This document shows positions 1 to 6,327 of a DNA stretch of 17,318 nucleotides, one piece after another. A model generated the notes under the pieces. That model did not search any database and was not told where the DNA came from. It was given only the letters and a program-made list of their open reading frames with translations. Within the stretch, counting starts at the first letter, position 1; every line of letters begins with the position of its first letter. This stretch comes from CAZPLZ01 sp964587525 (GTDB taxonomy: Bacteria; Oederibacteriota; CAKKQC01): contig CAZPLZ010000069.1 of assembly GCA_964587525.1 (NCBI GenBank), positions 1-17,318 on the forward strand. Reading direction: 5' to 3'. The position numbers and the translations under genes are program-made.

Positions 1-32
<32 letters not shown>

Positions 33-54
33 CGAGTCTAAAAAGCTTACAGCT

Positions 55-84
55 TAGACATTAGCTCAGGCGCCTTGGTATCCT
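55..84 (+). promoter_or_regulatory. Possible promoter of the O-antigen ligase gene
   Basis: TAGACA (55-60, 5 of 6 matches to the -35 consensus) is followed after 18 bases by TATCCT (79-84, 4 of 6 matches to TATAAT). Transcription would begin near base 91, only a few bases before the ATG at 95, and no Shine-Dalgarno sequence precedes that ATG. An imperfect inverted repeat (GTCTAA at 36-41 and TTAGAC at 54-59, with inner GCT/AGC arms) overlaps the -35 element. It could be an operator or the end of an upstream gene's terminator. This is a weak call from sequence matches only. Confidence 0.35.
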
Positions 85-94
85 CAAAACCGCC

Positions 95-2089
95 ATGGCG
101 ACACGGCTGCACCGGCTGACCCTGCTGTGGGTGGTGGCGCTCACGCCGCTGCTGGTCTGGACGTCCAGTTACGAGATGTTTGAGCAGCCGAAGCAACTGG
201 CCCTGAAGCTGGCCGCCGCCCTCGTCGCCTTCGCGCTCGCGGCCGGGCGTCCCACCGCCCACGCGGGTGTTCCGACTGCGGTGGCTCTGCCACTTCTGGC
301 CATCCTTGGCCTGTCCCTGCTCTCCGCCGCAGTGTCCCCGCTCCCGCTCACCAGTCTCTTTGGTGAGTACGCGAGTTACCAAGGATGGCTGCACTGGCTG
401 ACCCTTTCGTTCCTGCTGCTCACGCTGGCGCCGCTTGTCCAGACAGCGTGGGAAGGGCGCCGCATCCTAGCGGCGGCTACGCTTTCCCTCACGCTGGTTG
501 CAGGGTACGCGCTCATCCAGTTGCTGAACCTGGACTGGGTAGCCTGGAGCGTGGAAGGTCCCGTTGTGCGCACATTTTCCACCGCGGGTAACCCGCTCTA
601 TCTCGGCTTCCTGTTCGCCGCCGGATTTCCCGCCTCGCTGGGACTGGCTGCGACCGCAACCCATGGACCTGCGCGAACAGGTAAACTCATCCTCTGCGCA
701 CTGCTGGCAGCCGGACTGGTCTCCTCGGGCAGCAGGGGCGCACTGGCCGGCGCGGCGGCGGGGACGGTGTTCTTTTTCTGGCTGATGCGCGGCCGCATGC
801 TGCCGCCGCATCTGCTGCGGAACTTGATCCTCGCTTGCGCGGCGGCCCTGATGCTGACCCTGCTGTTCTTGCCGGCGGACCGGAACCCCTTCCCGCTGCT
901 CATGGAGCGGTTCGGAGAGCTCGCCCGCGGAGAGGACAGCCGCCCGCAGATCTGGCTGGGCGCAACACGGCTGATCCGGCAGGCGCCGCTGCTGGGACAC
1001 GGGCTCGACACCTTCGCGACGCTGCACCCCCAGGTGCAATCACCGAAGCTGTGGAACTACATCTGGCACGGCTCTCCGGAAAAAGCGCACAACGAGCTGC
1101 TGCAATTCGCGGCCACCGCCGGGCTGCTCGGCACCGGAGCCGTCCTCTGGCTGCTCGCCGTCCTGGCCAGGCTTTCGTTGCGCCGTGCCGCCGGACGGCC
1201 CATCCCAGCGGCTGCGGCCTCCGGCCTCCTGGCCCTCCTCCTGCCAGGGCTGTTTGGGTTCACCACATGTGGGCCGCAGGTGCTCGCCGTAGCGCTGACG
1301 GCGCTGCTCGTGGCGGCGAGCTCGCGGCATCAGTGGCGGGTCGCGCTGCGCCCATGGCCCCCTGTAGTCTTCAAAGCCGCCGCCCTCTTGCTGGTCGCGT
1401 CCCTCCTTTCCCACCTGCGATTCGCTACGGCGGAAGTCGCGCTCAAATCCGCCGTACGCAGGGGCGGCGCAGGTCTCGAGACCGCCCTGGCCCTGCCCAC
1501 CCCCTGGGCGCAGCGCCTGCTGCGTGCTGGCGACAGCCTGGAGCACCGGTGGTTCGGAGCCACCGTGGGAGGCGCCGCACCGGCGTCCACCGCGAAACAG
1601 CTCGCCCTGCTGGCCAGGGTGTACGAAGCCGCGCTGGCCGCCAATCCGCTACACCCGTTCGCGCACAGCAATCTGGCCCGCCTCGCGCTGCGTGCGGGCC
1701 GGATGGAAGAAGCCCTGGCCGGCTACACCCGCGCCAGGGCGCTGGCCCCGTGGGACGCGTACCTCTCGCTCGAGCACGCGCAGGCGCTCATCGCGGCCGA
1801 ACGAACCGACGAAGCCCTGGCCGTTCTGCATGGGATCACGAAACAATACCCCGCGTTTGCGGAACCCCACGGATTGATTGGGTATCTTATGCTTCAGCGC
1901 TCGGATCTTAAGGCGGCGGAGCCGGCCATCAAACGCTCGCTTGAGCTCGACTGGCACGGGAATGCGGGGGCCGCCTACGCCGCGGCCGGCAACCTGGCCG
2001 CGCTCTACCACCAAGCCGGCCGCGAGGCGGAGGCCGCCTGGGCCGCCCGCCAGGCCCAGCGGTTCGCCCCTTCCCAATTCGGGCCATGA
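95..2089 (+). CDS. O-antigen ligase/polymerase (Wzy/WaaL-like) with C-terminal TPRs
   Basis: A 664-residue integral membrane protein. The first 430 or so residues hold about ten or more hydrophobic helices. A conserved Wzy_C-type signature lies near residues 305-350: GHGLDTF, a periplasmic loop, then HNELLQFAATAGLLG with His at about 332. Proteins of this family join O-antigen or other glycan chains to lipid A or to acceptor proteins at the periplasmic face of the inner membrane. Residues of about 505-664 are soluble and form three or four tetratricopeptide repeats (for example NPLHPFAHSNLARLALRAGR), an arrangement also seen in bacterial O-antigen ligase-domain proteins and in PglL-like oligosaccharyltransferases. 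The acceptor, lipid A or protein, cannot be told from sequence. The ATG at 95 is the first start after an in-frame stop at 62 and has no Shine-Dalgarno sequence. It faces the toxin-antitoxin pair across a hairpin repeat. No other glycan-assembly gene is visible nearby. Confidence 0.88.
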   Translation: MATRLHRLTLLWVVALTPLLVWTSSYEMFEQPKQLALKLAAALVAFALAAGRPTAHAGVPTAVALPLLAILGLSLLSAAVSPLPLTSLFGEYASYQGWLHWLTLSFLLLTLAPLVQTAWEGRRILAAATLSLTLVAGYALIQLLNLDWVAWSVEGPVVRTFSTAGNPLYLGFLFAAGFPASLGLAATATHGPARTGKLILCALLAAGLVSSGSRGALAGAAAGTVFFFWLMRGRMLPPHLLRNLILACAAALMLTLLFLPADRNPFPLLMERFGELARGEDSRPQIWLGATRLIRQAPLLGHGLDTFATLHPQVQSPKLWNYIWHGSPEKAHNELLQFAATAGLLGTGAVLWLLAVLARLSLRRAAGRPIPAAAASGLLALLLPGLFGFTTCGPQVLAVALTALLVAASSRHQWRVALRPWPPVVFKAAALLLVASLLSHLRFATAEVALKSAVRRGGAGLETALALPTPWAQRLLRAGDSLEHRWFGATVGGAAPASTAKQLALLARVYEAALAANPLHPFAHSNLARLALRAGRMEEALAGYTRARALAPWDAYLSLEHAQALIAAERTDEALAVLHGITKQYPAFAEPHGLIGYLMLQRSDLKAAEPAIKRSLELDWHGNAGAAYAAAGNLAALYHQAGREAEAAWAARQAQRFAPSQFGP

Positions 2090-2137
2090 CCCCCTCACCC
2101 TACCCTCTCCCCCTTTGGGGGAGAGGGAGAAGGGGGG
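2090..2137. repeat. GC-rich palindromic intergenic repeat, copy 1
   Basis: This region fills the gap between two convergent genes, touching the ligase stop on one side and the toxin stop (2138-2140) on the other. Its core is a perfect 11-bp stem, CCCTCTCCCCC at 2103-2113 against GGGGGAGAGGG at 2117-2127, with a TTT loop. Flanking tracts are CCCCTCACCCTA on the left and AGAAGGGGGG on the right. The reverse complement matches the repeat at 4259-4317, including the AGGGTGAGGGGG arm. No T-tract follows on either strand, so it is not a classic intrinsic terminator, although it could stop or pause transcription from both sides. It resembles REP-like dispersed intergenic palindromes. Confidence 0.8.
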
Positions 2138-2542
2138 TCATTCACCGTATTGGTCAACAAATTCCCTCGGGGTGAGGATTGGAATTCCCCTGAATTGGCC
2201 CAAACGCCGGATATGCTTCATGTTTCCCGTCACCAGAACATCAACCTTGGCTTCAAGGGCACATTCGAGGATGCGGTTGTCTGTCTCCTTGGTACGAATG
2301 ACCCAAACCCGTCTTTTGGGCCTGACGAGGAAAGAAATGTCCTTCACTGCGCTGACAAGCTTTTCCACATCAGACAGTGGAAGCCCAATCTTACTCAAGA
2401 GCGCTTCCGCAAGCTCTCGAAGAATTGGTGGCGAAACCACGTTCTCGATTTTTCCACTCTCAACAAGTTTCCAGAGTTTCTGCGTCTGGCCGCCGAACCA
2501 AAGCGCTGAGATGAGCACATTCGTGTCAAGGACAACTCTCAA
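2138..2542 (-). CDS. PIN-domain toxin (putative VapC-like ribonuclease)
   Basis: A 134-residue PIN-fold protein, the typical length for the family, of the COG1569-like kind. The N-terminus VVLDTNVLISAL gives the first acidic residue (Asp6). Others are Glu43 in LRELAEALL, Asp88 in KETDNRILE, and the strand VDVLVTGN with Asp101. Active PIN toxins are Mg-dependent ribonucleases that cleave RNA when not held by their antitoxin. The start is TTG at 2542: no ATG or GTG fits, and families of this kind begin exactly at RVVLDTN. The gene lies 5 bases after the stop of the RHH gene, and GGAG sequences in the junction can serve as its ribosome-binding site, so it is probably translated by coupling. Base composition is more AT-rich than the flanking genes. 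RNA target unknown. Confidence 0.88.
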   Translation of the reverse strand: MRVVLDTNVLISALWFGGQTQKLWKLVESGKIENVVSPPILRELAEALLSKIGLPLSDVEKLVSAVKDISFLVRPKRRVWVIRTKETDNRILECALEAKVDVLVTGNMKHIRRLGQFRGIPILTPREFVDQYGE

Positions 2543-2547
2543 GACTC

Positions 2548-2790
2548 CTAGCTCCGGATGGCATCGACCAGCCGTTCAATATCCTCCAGATTCCTGATGC
2601 CTTTCTTCGCGAGCTGTCGTCCTAGGTTTTCTCTAGCTCTCCTGAACGCGTTACGCCGCTCGAGGTACTCCCGCAACGCCTCACGCACCAGCTCCGACTT
2701 CGAACGGACTTCTCTTTGCGCCACCTCCATGGCCATCTTGTACAGCTTAGGTGACAAGCTCACCGTCATCTGAACGCTCTCTCTCTGCAT
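2548..2790 (-). CDS. Ribbon-helix-helix (CopG-type) antitoxin
   Basis: An 80-residue protein starting at the ATG at 2790. The strand QMTVSLSPKLYKMAMEVA followed by SKSELVREALREYLERR has the ribbon-helix-helix pattern: a short DNA-binding strand, then two amphipathic helices. The charged C-terminal half (about residues 45-80) is the expected toxin-binding part. Such proteins bind their own promoter as dimers and neutralise the neighbouring PIN toxin, usually repressing better as a complex. An upstream in-frame ATG at 2808 would add six residues, but a strong Shine-Dalgarno sequence sits between the two ATGs and favours 2790. The gene is first in a two-gene operon with the toxin and is transcribed divergently from the CopD-like gene. 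Confidence 0.87.
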   Translation of the reverse strand: MQRESVQMTVSLSPKLYKMAMEVAQREVRSKSELVREALREYLERRNAFRRARENLGRQLAKKGIRNLEDIERLVDAIRS

Positions 2791-2796
2791 GCTTTT

Positions 2797-2803
2797 CACC
2801 TCC
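2797..2803 (-). promoter_or_regulatory. Ribosome-binding site that fixes the antitoxin start
   Basis: On the minus strand GGAGGTG is followed by a 6-base spacer, AAAAGC, and then the ATG at 2790. This near-perfect Shine-Dalgarno sequence lies downstream of the alternative ATG at 2808, so the shorter 80-residue antitoxin is the likely product. Confidence 0.8.
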
Positions 2804-2833
2804 CTCATTCATCATTACATTGTCATGCGCCCA

Positions 2834-2863
2834 ATTCTACAGCCGATTTGCATCTTTCCACAA
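2834..2863 (-). promoter_or_regulatory. Possible promoter of the toxin-antitoxin operon
   Basis: Reading the minus strand, TTGTGG (2863-2858, 3 of 6 matches to TTGACA) is followed after 18 bases by TAGAAT (2839-2834, 5 of 6 matches to TATAAT). Transcription would start near 2827, giving a leader of about 37 bases before the antitoxin ATG. The -35 element overlaps that of the opposing promoter (2855-2860). A CAT-rich stretch at about 2805-2826 lies between this promoter and the gene and could be an operator, but I see no clear dyad. Confidence 0.4.
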
Positions 2864-2883
2864 TCCGGCAAACCTCTTATAAT
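2855..2883 (+). promoter_or_regulatory. Promoter of the CopD-like/ubiA unit, apparently leaderless
   Basis: TTTCCA (2855-2860, 4 of 6 matches to TTGACA), a 17-base spacer, and a perfect TATAAT (2878-2883). Transcription should start at about 2889-2891, right at the ATG at 2892. If the next Met codon (2907) is the true start, the leader would still be under 20 bases, and no Shine-Dalgarno sequence is visible for it. Confidence 0.65.
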
Positions 2884-2891
2884 GAGGGCCA

Positions 2892-3392
2892 ATGCTCGCC
2901 TCCCAAATGACTTCGGGCATCCTGCACTGGGTCCATCTGTTCGCCGCGGTGGCATGGATCGGGGGACTCTTTTTTTATATCGTGGTGCTCCTGCCCTCCC
3001 TGAAAGATCTGGATCCAGCGGCAGCCCGGCGATTCTCCCACATCGTTGGCATGCGATTTCGGGCCGTGTCCCTCATCGCCCTGATGGCCCTGCTGCTGAC
3101 GGGGCTGTTTCTCATCTCCCAGATCATGCAGGGCATCAGCAGCCATGCTGAATTTTTCGGCTCTCCGTATGGCCGTATCCTGGGTGCAAAAATCCTGCTG
3201 GCGCTGCTCGCGATCGGCTTGGGGCTGGTCATCGGGTTCTATCTGGCGCCCGGGCTGGTGGCCGCCCTCGAGGCGCACGACGAAGTGCGCATCCGGTCCA
3301 TCGGCAAGTCCATGGGTATCTTGAGCGGGGTGAGCTTCCTGCTTGGCATTTTGATCACGGTCTGCGTCGCGTTTCTTAGAGTCAACGCCTGA
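2892..3392 (+). CDS. CopD-like four-helix membrane protein
   Basis: A 166-residue protein with four hydrophobic helices and almost no soluble part. The first helix carries HWVHLFAAVAWIGGLFF, with His12 and His15, Trp22 and the Gly-Gly pair. This resembles the H...W-x-G-G-x-F pattern of CopD/HemJ-like proteins (copper resistance D domain; protoporphyrinogen oxidase HemJ), in which histidines bind copper or haem. ARRFSHIVGMRFRAVSL followed by LLLTGLFL matches the second part of the fold. The substrate is unknown, and I would not call it HemJ. The gene's stop (3390-3392) overlaps the CTG start of the UbiA-type gene, so the two are likely co-translated. A redox or metal role near quinone synthesis is possible but is only inference. 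Met6 at 2907 is an alternative start. Confidence 0.7.
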   Translation: MLASQMTSGILHWVHLFAAVAWIGGLFFYIVVLLPSLKDLDPAAARRFSHIVGMRFRAVSLIALMALLLTGLFLISQIMQGISSHAEFFGSPYGRILGAKILLALLAIGLGLVIGFYLAPGLVAALEAHDEVRIRSIGKSMGILSGVSFLLGILITVCVAFLRVNA

Positions 3393-4243
3393 AATACCTG
3401 TCCTTTATCAAATTCGAGCACACCCTGTTCGCGCTGCCGCTCGTTTACGCGGGCGCGTTCCTGGCACAGCGCGGCCTGCCGGAGGTGAAACTCATATTCC
3501 TGATCCTGGTGGCGGCGGCCGGTGCCCGGACCTGCGCCATGGCGCTGAACCGGATCATTGACGCCGCTGCTGACGCGCGCAACCCGCGTACCGCGATGCG
3601 CGAACTGCCGCGCGGAACTCTGACCTTGAGGGAAGCGTGGAGCGTCGCCGCCACCGGGGCAGCCGCCTACTTCGCCGCCGCGGGGCTGATCTCCTCCCTC
3701 TGCCTGCTGCTCTCGCCCATCCCACTGGTGGTGTTCGCGCTTTACCCGTATCTCAAGCGATTCACCTCCCTGGCCCATCTCGGTGTAGGGGTGGCGGATG
3801 CCCTGGGGCCGCTGGGCGCCTGGGTCGCCGTGCGCAGCGCGGCAGGGGCGCCCGTGCTGGAGGATGCCGGCGGACTCTGGCTCCTGGCCGCTTTCGCGGT
3901 GCTCTGGATCACCGGGTTCGATGTGATCTACGCCACGCTGGACGAAGCCTTCGACCGGCAGGAGGGGCTGCATTCCCTGCCGGCCTTACTGGGGAAGGAG
4001 GATGCGCTGAGGGTCAGCGGCGCGCTACACTTCCTCGCGGCGGCCTGCCTGGGGTTTCTGTACGTGAGTGAATTTGCCGGCCCGGCTCCTCTCTTCCTGC
4101 TCGTTGCCATCGTTGCGCTGCTGTTGTACGAGCACGAGCGCATCCACGATGTGCACTTCGCATTTTTTACGGCCAACGCGGGTGTCAGCTTCCTCGTGCT
4201 GGCCTTCGTCCTGGCCGGCGTCTTCCTGCCGGAGCCGGTCTAA
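3389..4243 (+). CDS. UbiA-family aromatic prenyltransferase (MqnP/UbiA-like), CTG start
   Basis: Intramembrane enzyme that attaches a polyprenyl tail to an aromatic acid in menaquinone (futalosine route, MqnP) or ubiquinone synthesis. Both Asp-rich motifs are present: NRIIDAAADARNPRT (Asn54, Asp58, Asp62) and DVIYATLDEAFDRQEGLHS (Asp178, Asp185, Asp189). These bind Mg and the prenyl diphosphate. About nine helices are visible. The first ATG/GTG-type start is the GTG at 3485, but that would remove a conserved N-terminus (KYLSFIKFEHTLFALP...). The frame is open back to 3380, and the CTG at 3389 puts that segment exactly at the family's usual start, giving 284 residues. This CTG overlaps the upstream TGA as CTGA, the same geometry as an ATGA coupling. 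Most similar in motif detail to MqnP-type enzymes; the exact substrate is inferred. Confidence 0.9.
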   Translation: MKYLSFIKFEHTLFALPLVYAGAFLAQRGLPEVKLIFLILVAAAGARTCAMALNRIIDAAADARNPRTAMRELPRGTLTLREAWSVAATGAAAYFAAAGLISSLCLLLSPIPLVVFALYPYLKRFTSLAHLGVGVADALGPLGAWVAVRSAAGAPVLEDAGGLWLLAAFAVLWITGFDVIYATLDEAFDRQEGLHSLPALLGKEDALRVSGALHFLAAACLGFLYVSEFAGPAPLFLLVAIVALLLYEHERIHDVHFAFFTANAGVSFLVLAFVLAGVFLPEPV

Positions 4244-4255
4244 GATGCGACCTCA

Positions 4256-4319
4256 GTCGCCCCCCTCTCCCTTTTCCCTCTCCCCCCTCCGGGGGGAGAG
4301 GGGAGGGTGAGGGGGGCTC
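4256..4319. repeat. GC-rich palindromic intergenic repeat, copy 2 (inverted)
   Basis: This repeat lies between ubiA and ubiX. The core is a perfect 12-bp stem, CCCTCTCCCCCC at 4276-4287 against GGGGGGAGAGGG at 4291-4302, with a TCC loop. Outer arms GCCCCCCTC (4259-4267) and GAGGGGGGC (4309-4317) also pair perfectly, with an inner CCC/GGG match between them. The copy is in the opposite orientation to the one at 2090-2137. Its right arm ends 2 bases before the ubiX ATG and contains GAGGGGGG at a suitable spacing to act as Shine-Dalgarno. When the RNA folds, that arm would be paired, so the repeat could lower or modulate ubiX translation. It could also attenuate transcription coming from ubiA. 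Confidence 0.8.
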
Positions 4320-4871
4320 ATGCGCATCCTTGTTGGTTTGACCGGAGCGTCAGGACATCCCGTCGCCGTCTCTTTTTTGAAGAGATGCCCGCCGGAGAAA
4401 TACCTGGTGGTGTCCAAATGGGGCAAGCAGGTGCTGCGCTCCGAAACCGGACTGACCCCCGATGACCTTCAGCCCCATGTGAAAAAAATCTTCAGCGACG
4501 ACGATCTGTTTGCGCCATTCTCCTCAGGCACGACCCCGCTGGACGCGCTGATCATCGTCCCCTGCTCTATCTCCACGCTGGGCAAGATCGCAATCGGCAT
4601 CGGCGACACCCTCATCACCCGGGTCGCACAGGTGGTGCTGAAAGAACGGCGGAAACTGATCATCGCACTGCGCGAAGCCCCGCTGTCATCCGTTGCACTG
4701 GAAGCGGCGCTCAAGCTGTCGCGGGACGGCGCCTTGATTGTTCCCCTGTCCCCTCCCTTCTACACGAATCCCAAGACACTCGAGGATTCCATCCGGGACA
4801 TGACCGACAAACTGCTCTCATCCCTCGGATTCGAGGCCGGCAAACCCTGGCGGGAGGAGGCTTTGGAATGA
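4320..4871 (+). CDS. ubiX: Flavin prenyltransferase UbiX
   Basis: A 183-residue protein of the flavin prenyltransferase family. It joins dimethylallyl phosphate (or diphosphate) to FMN, making the prenylated FMN needed by UbiD-type decarboxylases in quinone synthesis. Visible family features are the N-terminal nucleotide-binding turn VGLTGASG (residues 5-12), the SISTLGKIAIGIGDTLITR stretch and VVLKERRKLIIALREAPLS, which line the FMN/prenyl pocket. In the usual family pattern the last motif reads LKERR...REtPl, so the match is close. The ATG directly follows the repeat at 4256-4319. The gene's TGA overlaps the next ATG as ATGA. A UbiD-like decarboxylase partner is not in the window. Together with the UbiA-type gene it points to quinone assembly. 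Confidence 0.93.
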   Translation: MRILVGLTGASGHPVAVSFLKRCPPEKYLVVSKWGKQVLRSETGLTPDDLQPHVKKIFSDDDLFAPFSSGTTPLDALIIVPCSISTLGKIAIGIGDTLITRVAQVVLKERRKLIIALREAPLSSVALEAALKLSRDGALIVPLSPPFYTNPKTLEDSIRDMTDKLLSSLGFEAGKPWREEALE

Positions 4872-6319
4872 ACGTCATTCTGATCATCTCGGACACCCTG
4901 CGCCGTGATTGCCTGGGTTGCTATGGCACACCACCGTGGGCGAAAGAATTCAAAACCAAGATTGGTCGTGTGCATACCCCGCACCTTAACCGGTTTGCAA
5001 CCATCGCCGCGGTGTACGAGAACGCCTTCATCGCGTCATTCCCGACCGTGCCGACCCGGCATGACATTCTGACTGGCCGCTACACCTGGACCTACAAGCC
5101 CTGGAGTCCCCTGGATCGCGGAACCGTCACGCTGCAGGAGACACTGAACCGGGCTGGGGTGCTCACCGGGCTGGTGGCGGACACGCCGCACCCCTTCGCC
5201 CCGGGTTTTAACTATCAGCGCGGGTTCGAGACCTGGGAGCTGATCCGCGGACAGGAGCACGACCACTGGCGCGCTGACCCCGTGAACGTGACGTTCCCCT
5301 GCAAAAAGGAAAAGCTCCGGAGTCCGGAGCACACCATGCCGCACTACCTGCGCAACGTGCACGACCGCCGCTCAGAGCTGGATTACTTCCCCTCCCGCAC
5401 CTTCCGGGAGGCTGCGGACTGGCTGGAGCGCAACCACCGCCGGCAGCCGTTTTTCCTCTATACAGAGACCTTTGACCCACATGAGCCCTGGGATCCCCCA
5501 CAGCACTACGTGGACTTGTACGACCCGGGTTACCAGGGCGAAGAGGTCATCTACCCGCGGTACGACCTGGCCAACTACCTGACCAAATCCGAGCTGCGTC
5601 ACTGCCAAGCCCTCTATGCCGGGGAGGTGACGCTGGTGGACCGGTGGGTGGGCTATCTGCTGGACCGGATCGAGGCGCTGGGGCTCATGAAGAACACGGC
5701 TGTGATCTTTGTCAGTGACCATGGGTTCTACCTGGGTGAACATGGCTACATCGGCAAAAGCCTGATCAACGAGCGTTACCAACAGGCGATCCCGCTCTAC
5801 CCGGAAGTGGCCTGGATACCGCTTCTGCTCTACCGGCCTGGCGTCAAACCAAGGCGGGTCAGAGACTACGTCCAGACGGTGGACCTGATGCCGACAATCC
5901 TAGACTTGCTGGGCGTGCCAAGCCCCAAGCCGGTGCAAGCCCATTCGATCTTTAAGAAAAAGCGGGACTTCGTGATCTGCTCTCCCACAATTTCCCATCC
6001 CGGCCTGGAGTTGCCGCATCCCACAACCCGGAGCAGCATCTACCGCGGTGACTGGCTGCTCGTGTACGGGCCACAGGTGGATGCCGTGAAAGACCAGGAA
6101 ACGACCCAGATGGTGGACAGCATGCTCCGGAAGGTGCGCACCCTGGAAAAGGGCCCCATCCGTCCCGCCCTCTATCACCTGCCGTCCGATCCCAGATGTC
6201 AGCGTAACGTCCTGGGGCGGCATCGTGACGTCGCCCGAAAACTCCACCAACGGTACGTAGCCTTCCTCGAAGAGATGAACGTGCCGGAGCGCCACCTGCG
6301 CTTCTTCCGCCACCTGTAA
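4868..6319 (+). CDS. Sulfatase-fold (alkaline phosphatase superfamily) hydrolase with Thr at the nucleophile position
   Basis: A 483-residue protein with the full sulfatase fold and no signal peptide, so probably cytoplasmic. Metal ligands appear as Asp9 (LIISDTLR) and Asp284/His285 (VSDHGFYLGEHG). DPHEPWDPP (Asp203, His205), His292 and Lys297 match usual active-site positions. The nucleophile motif, normally C/S-x-P-S/A-R...TGR, reads TVPTRHDILTGR with Thr60 in place of Cys or Ser. Formylglycine can be made only from Cys or Ser, so this is unlikely to be a classic sulfatase. Thr nucleophiles occur in phosphate-transferring members of the superfamily, so a phosphodiesterase or phosphotransferase activity is plausible. 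Substrate unknown. A strong Shine-Dalgarno sequence (GGGAGGAGG, 4852-4860) lies inside the ubiX end, 7 bases before the ATG; the two genes overlap by 4 bases. Confidence 0.85.
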   Translation: MNVILIISDTLRRDCLGCYGTPPWAKEFKTKIGRVHTPHLNRFATIAAVYENAFIASFPTVPTRHDILTGRYTWTYKPWSPLDRGTVTLQETLNRAGVLTGLVADTPHPFAPGFNYQRGFETWELIRGQEHDHWRADPVNVTFPCKKEKLRSPEHTMPHYLRNVHDRRSELDYFPSRTFREAADWLERNHRRQPFFLYTETFDPHEPWDPPQHYVDLYDPGYQGEEVIYPRYDLANYLTKSELRHCQALYAGEVTLVDRWVGYLLDRIEALGLMKNTAVIFVSDHGFYLGEHGYIGKSLINERYQQAIPLYPEVAWIPLLLYRPGVKPRRVRDYVQTVDLMPTILDLLGVPSPKPVQAHSIFKKKRDFVICSPTISHPGLELPHPTTRSSIYRGDWLLVYGPQVDAVKDQETTQMVDSMLRKVRTLEKGPIRPALYHLPSDPRCQRNVLGRHRDVARKLHQRYVAFLEEMNVPERHLRFFRHL

Positions 6320-6327
6320 ATCGAGCC

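Noticed and set aside
835..1911. 358-residue open frame inside the O-antigen ligase gene
   Set aside because: Arg/Pro/Ala-rich shadow frame typical of high-GC DNA, overlapping a gene with clear family motifs.
2103..2127. Reading repeat copy 1 as a Rho-independent terminator
   Set aside because: The stem is excellent but there is no T-tract on either side, and the same element occurs upstream of ubiX within a run of same-strand genes.
2222..2224. Loss of an acidic residue in the PIN toxin (VTGN instead of VTGD)
   Set aside because: Asn at this position is common in COG1569-type PIN proteins, so it is not evidence of inactivation.
2791..2808. Upstream ATG for the antitoxin at 2808
   Set aside because: The strong GGAGGTG ribosome-binding site lies downstream of it and serves the ATG at 2790; the added residues are the translated ribosome-binding site.
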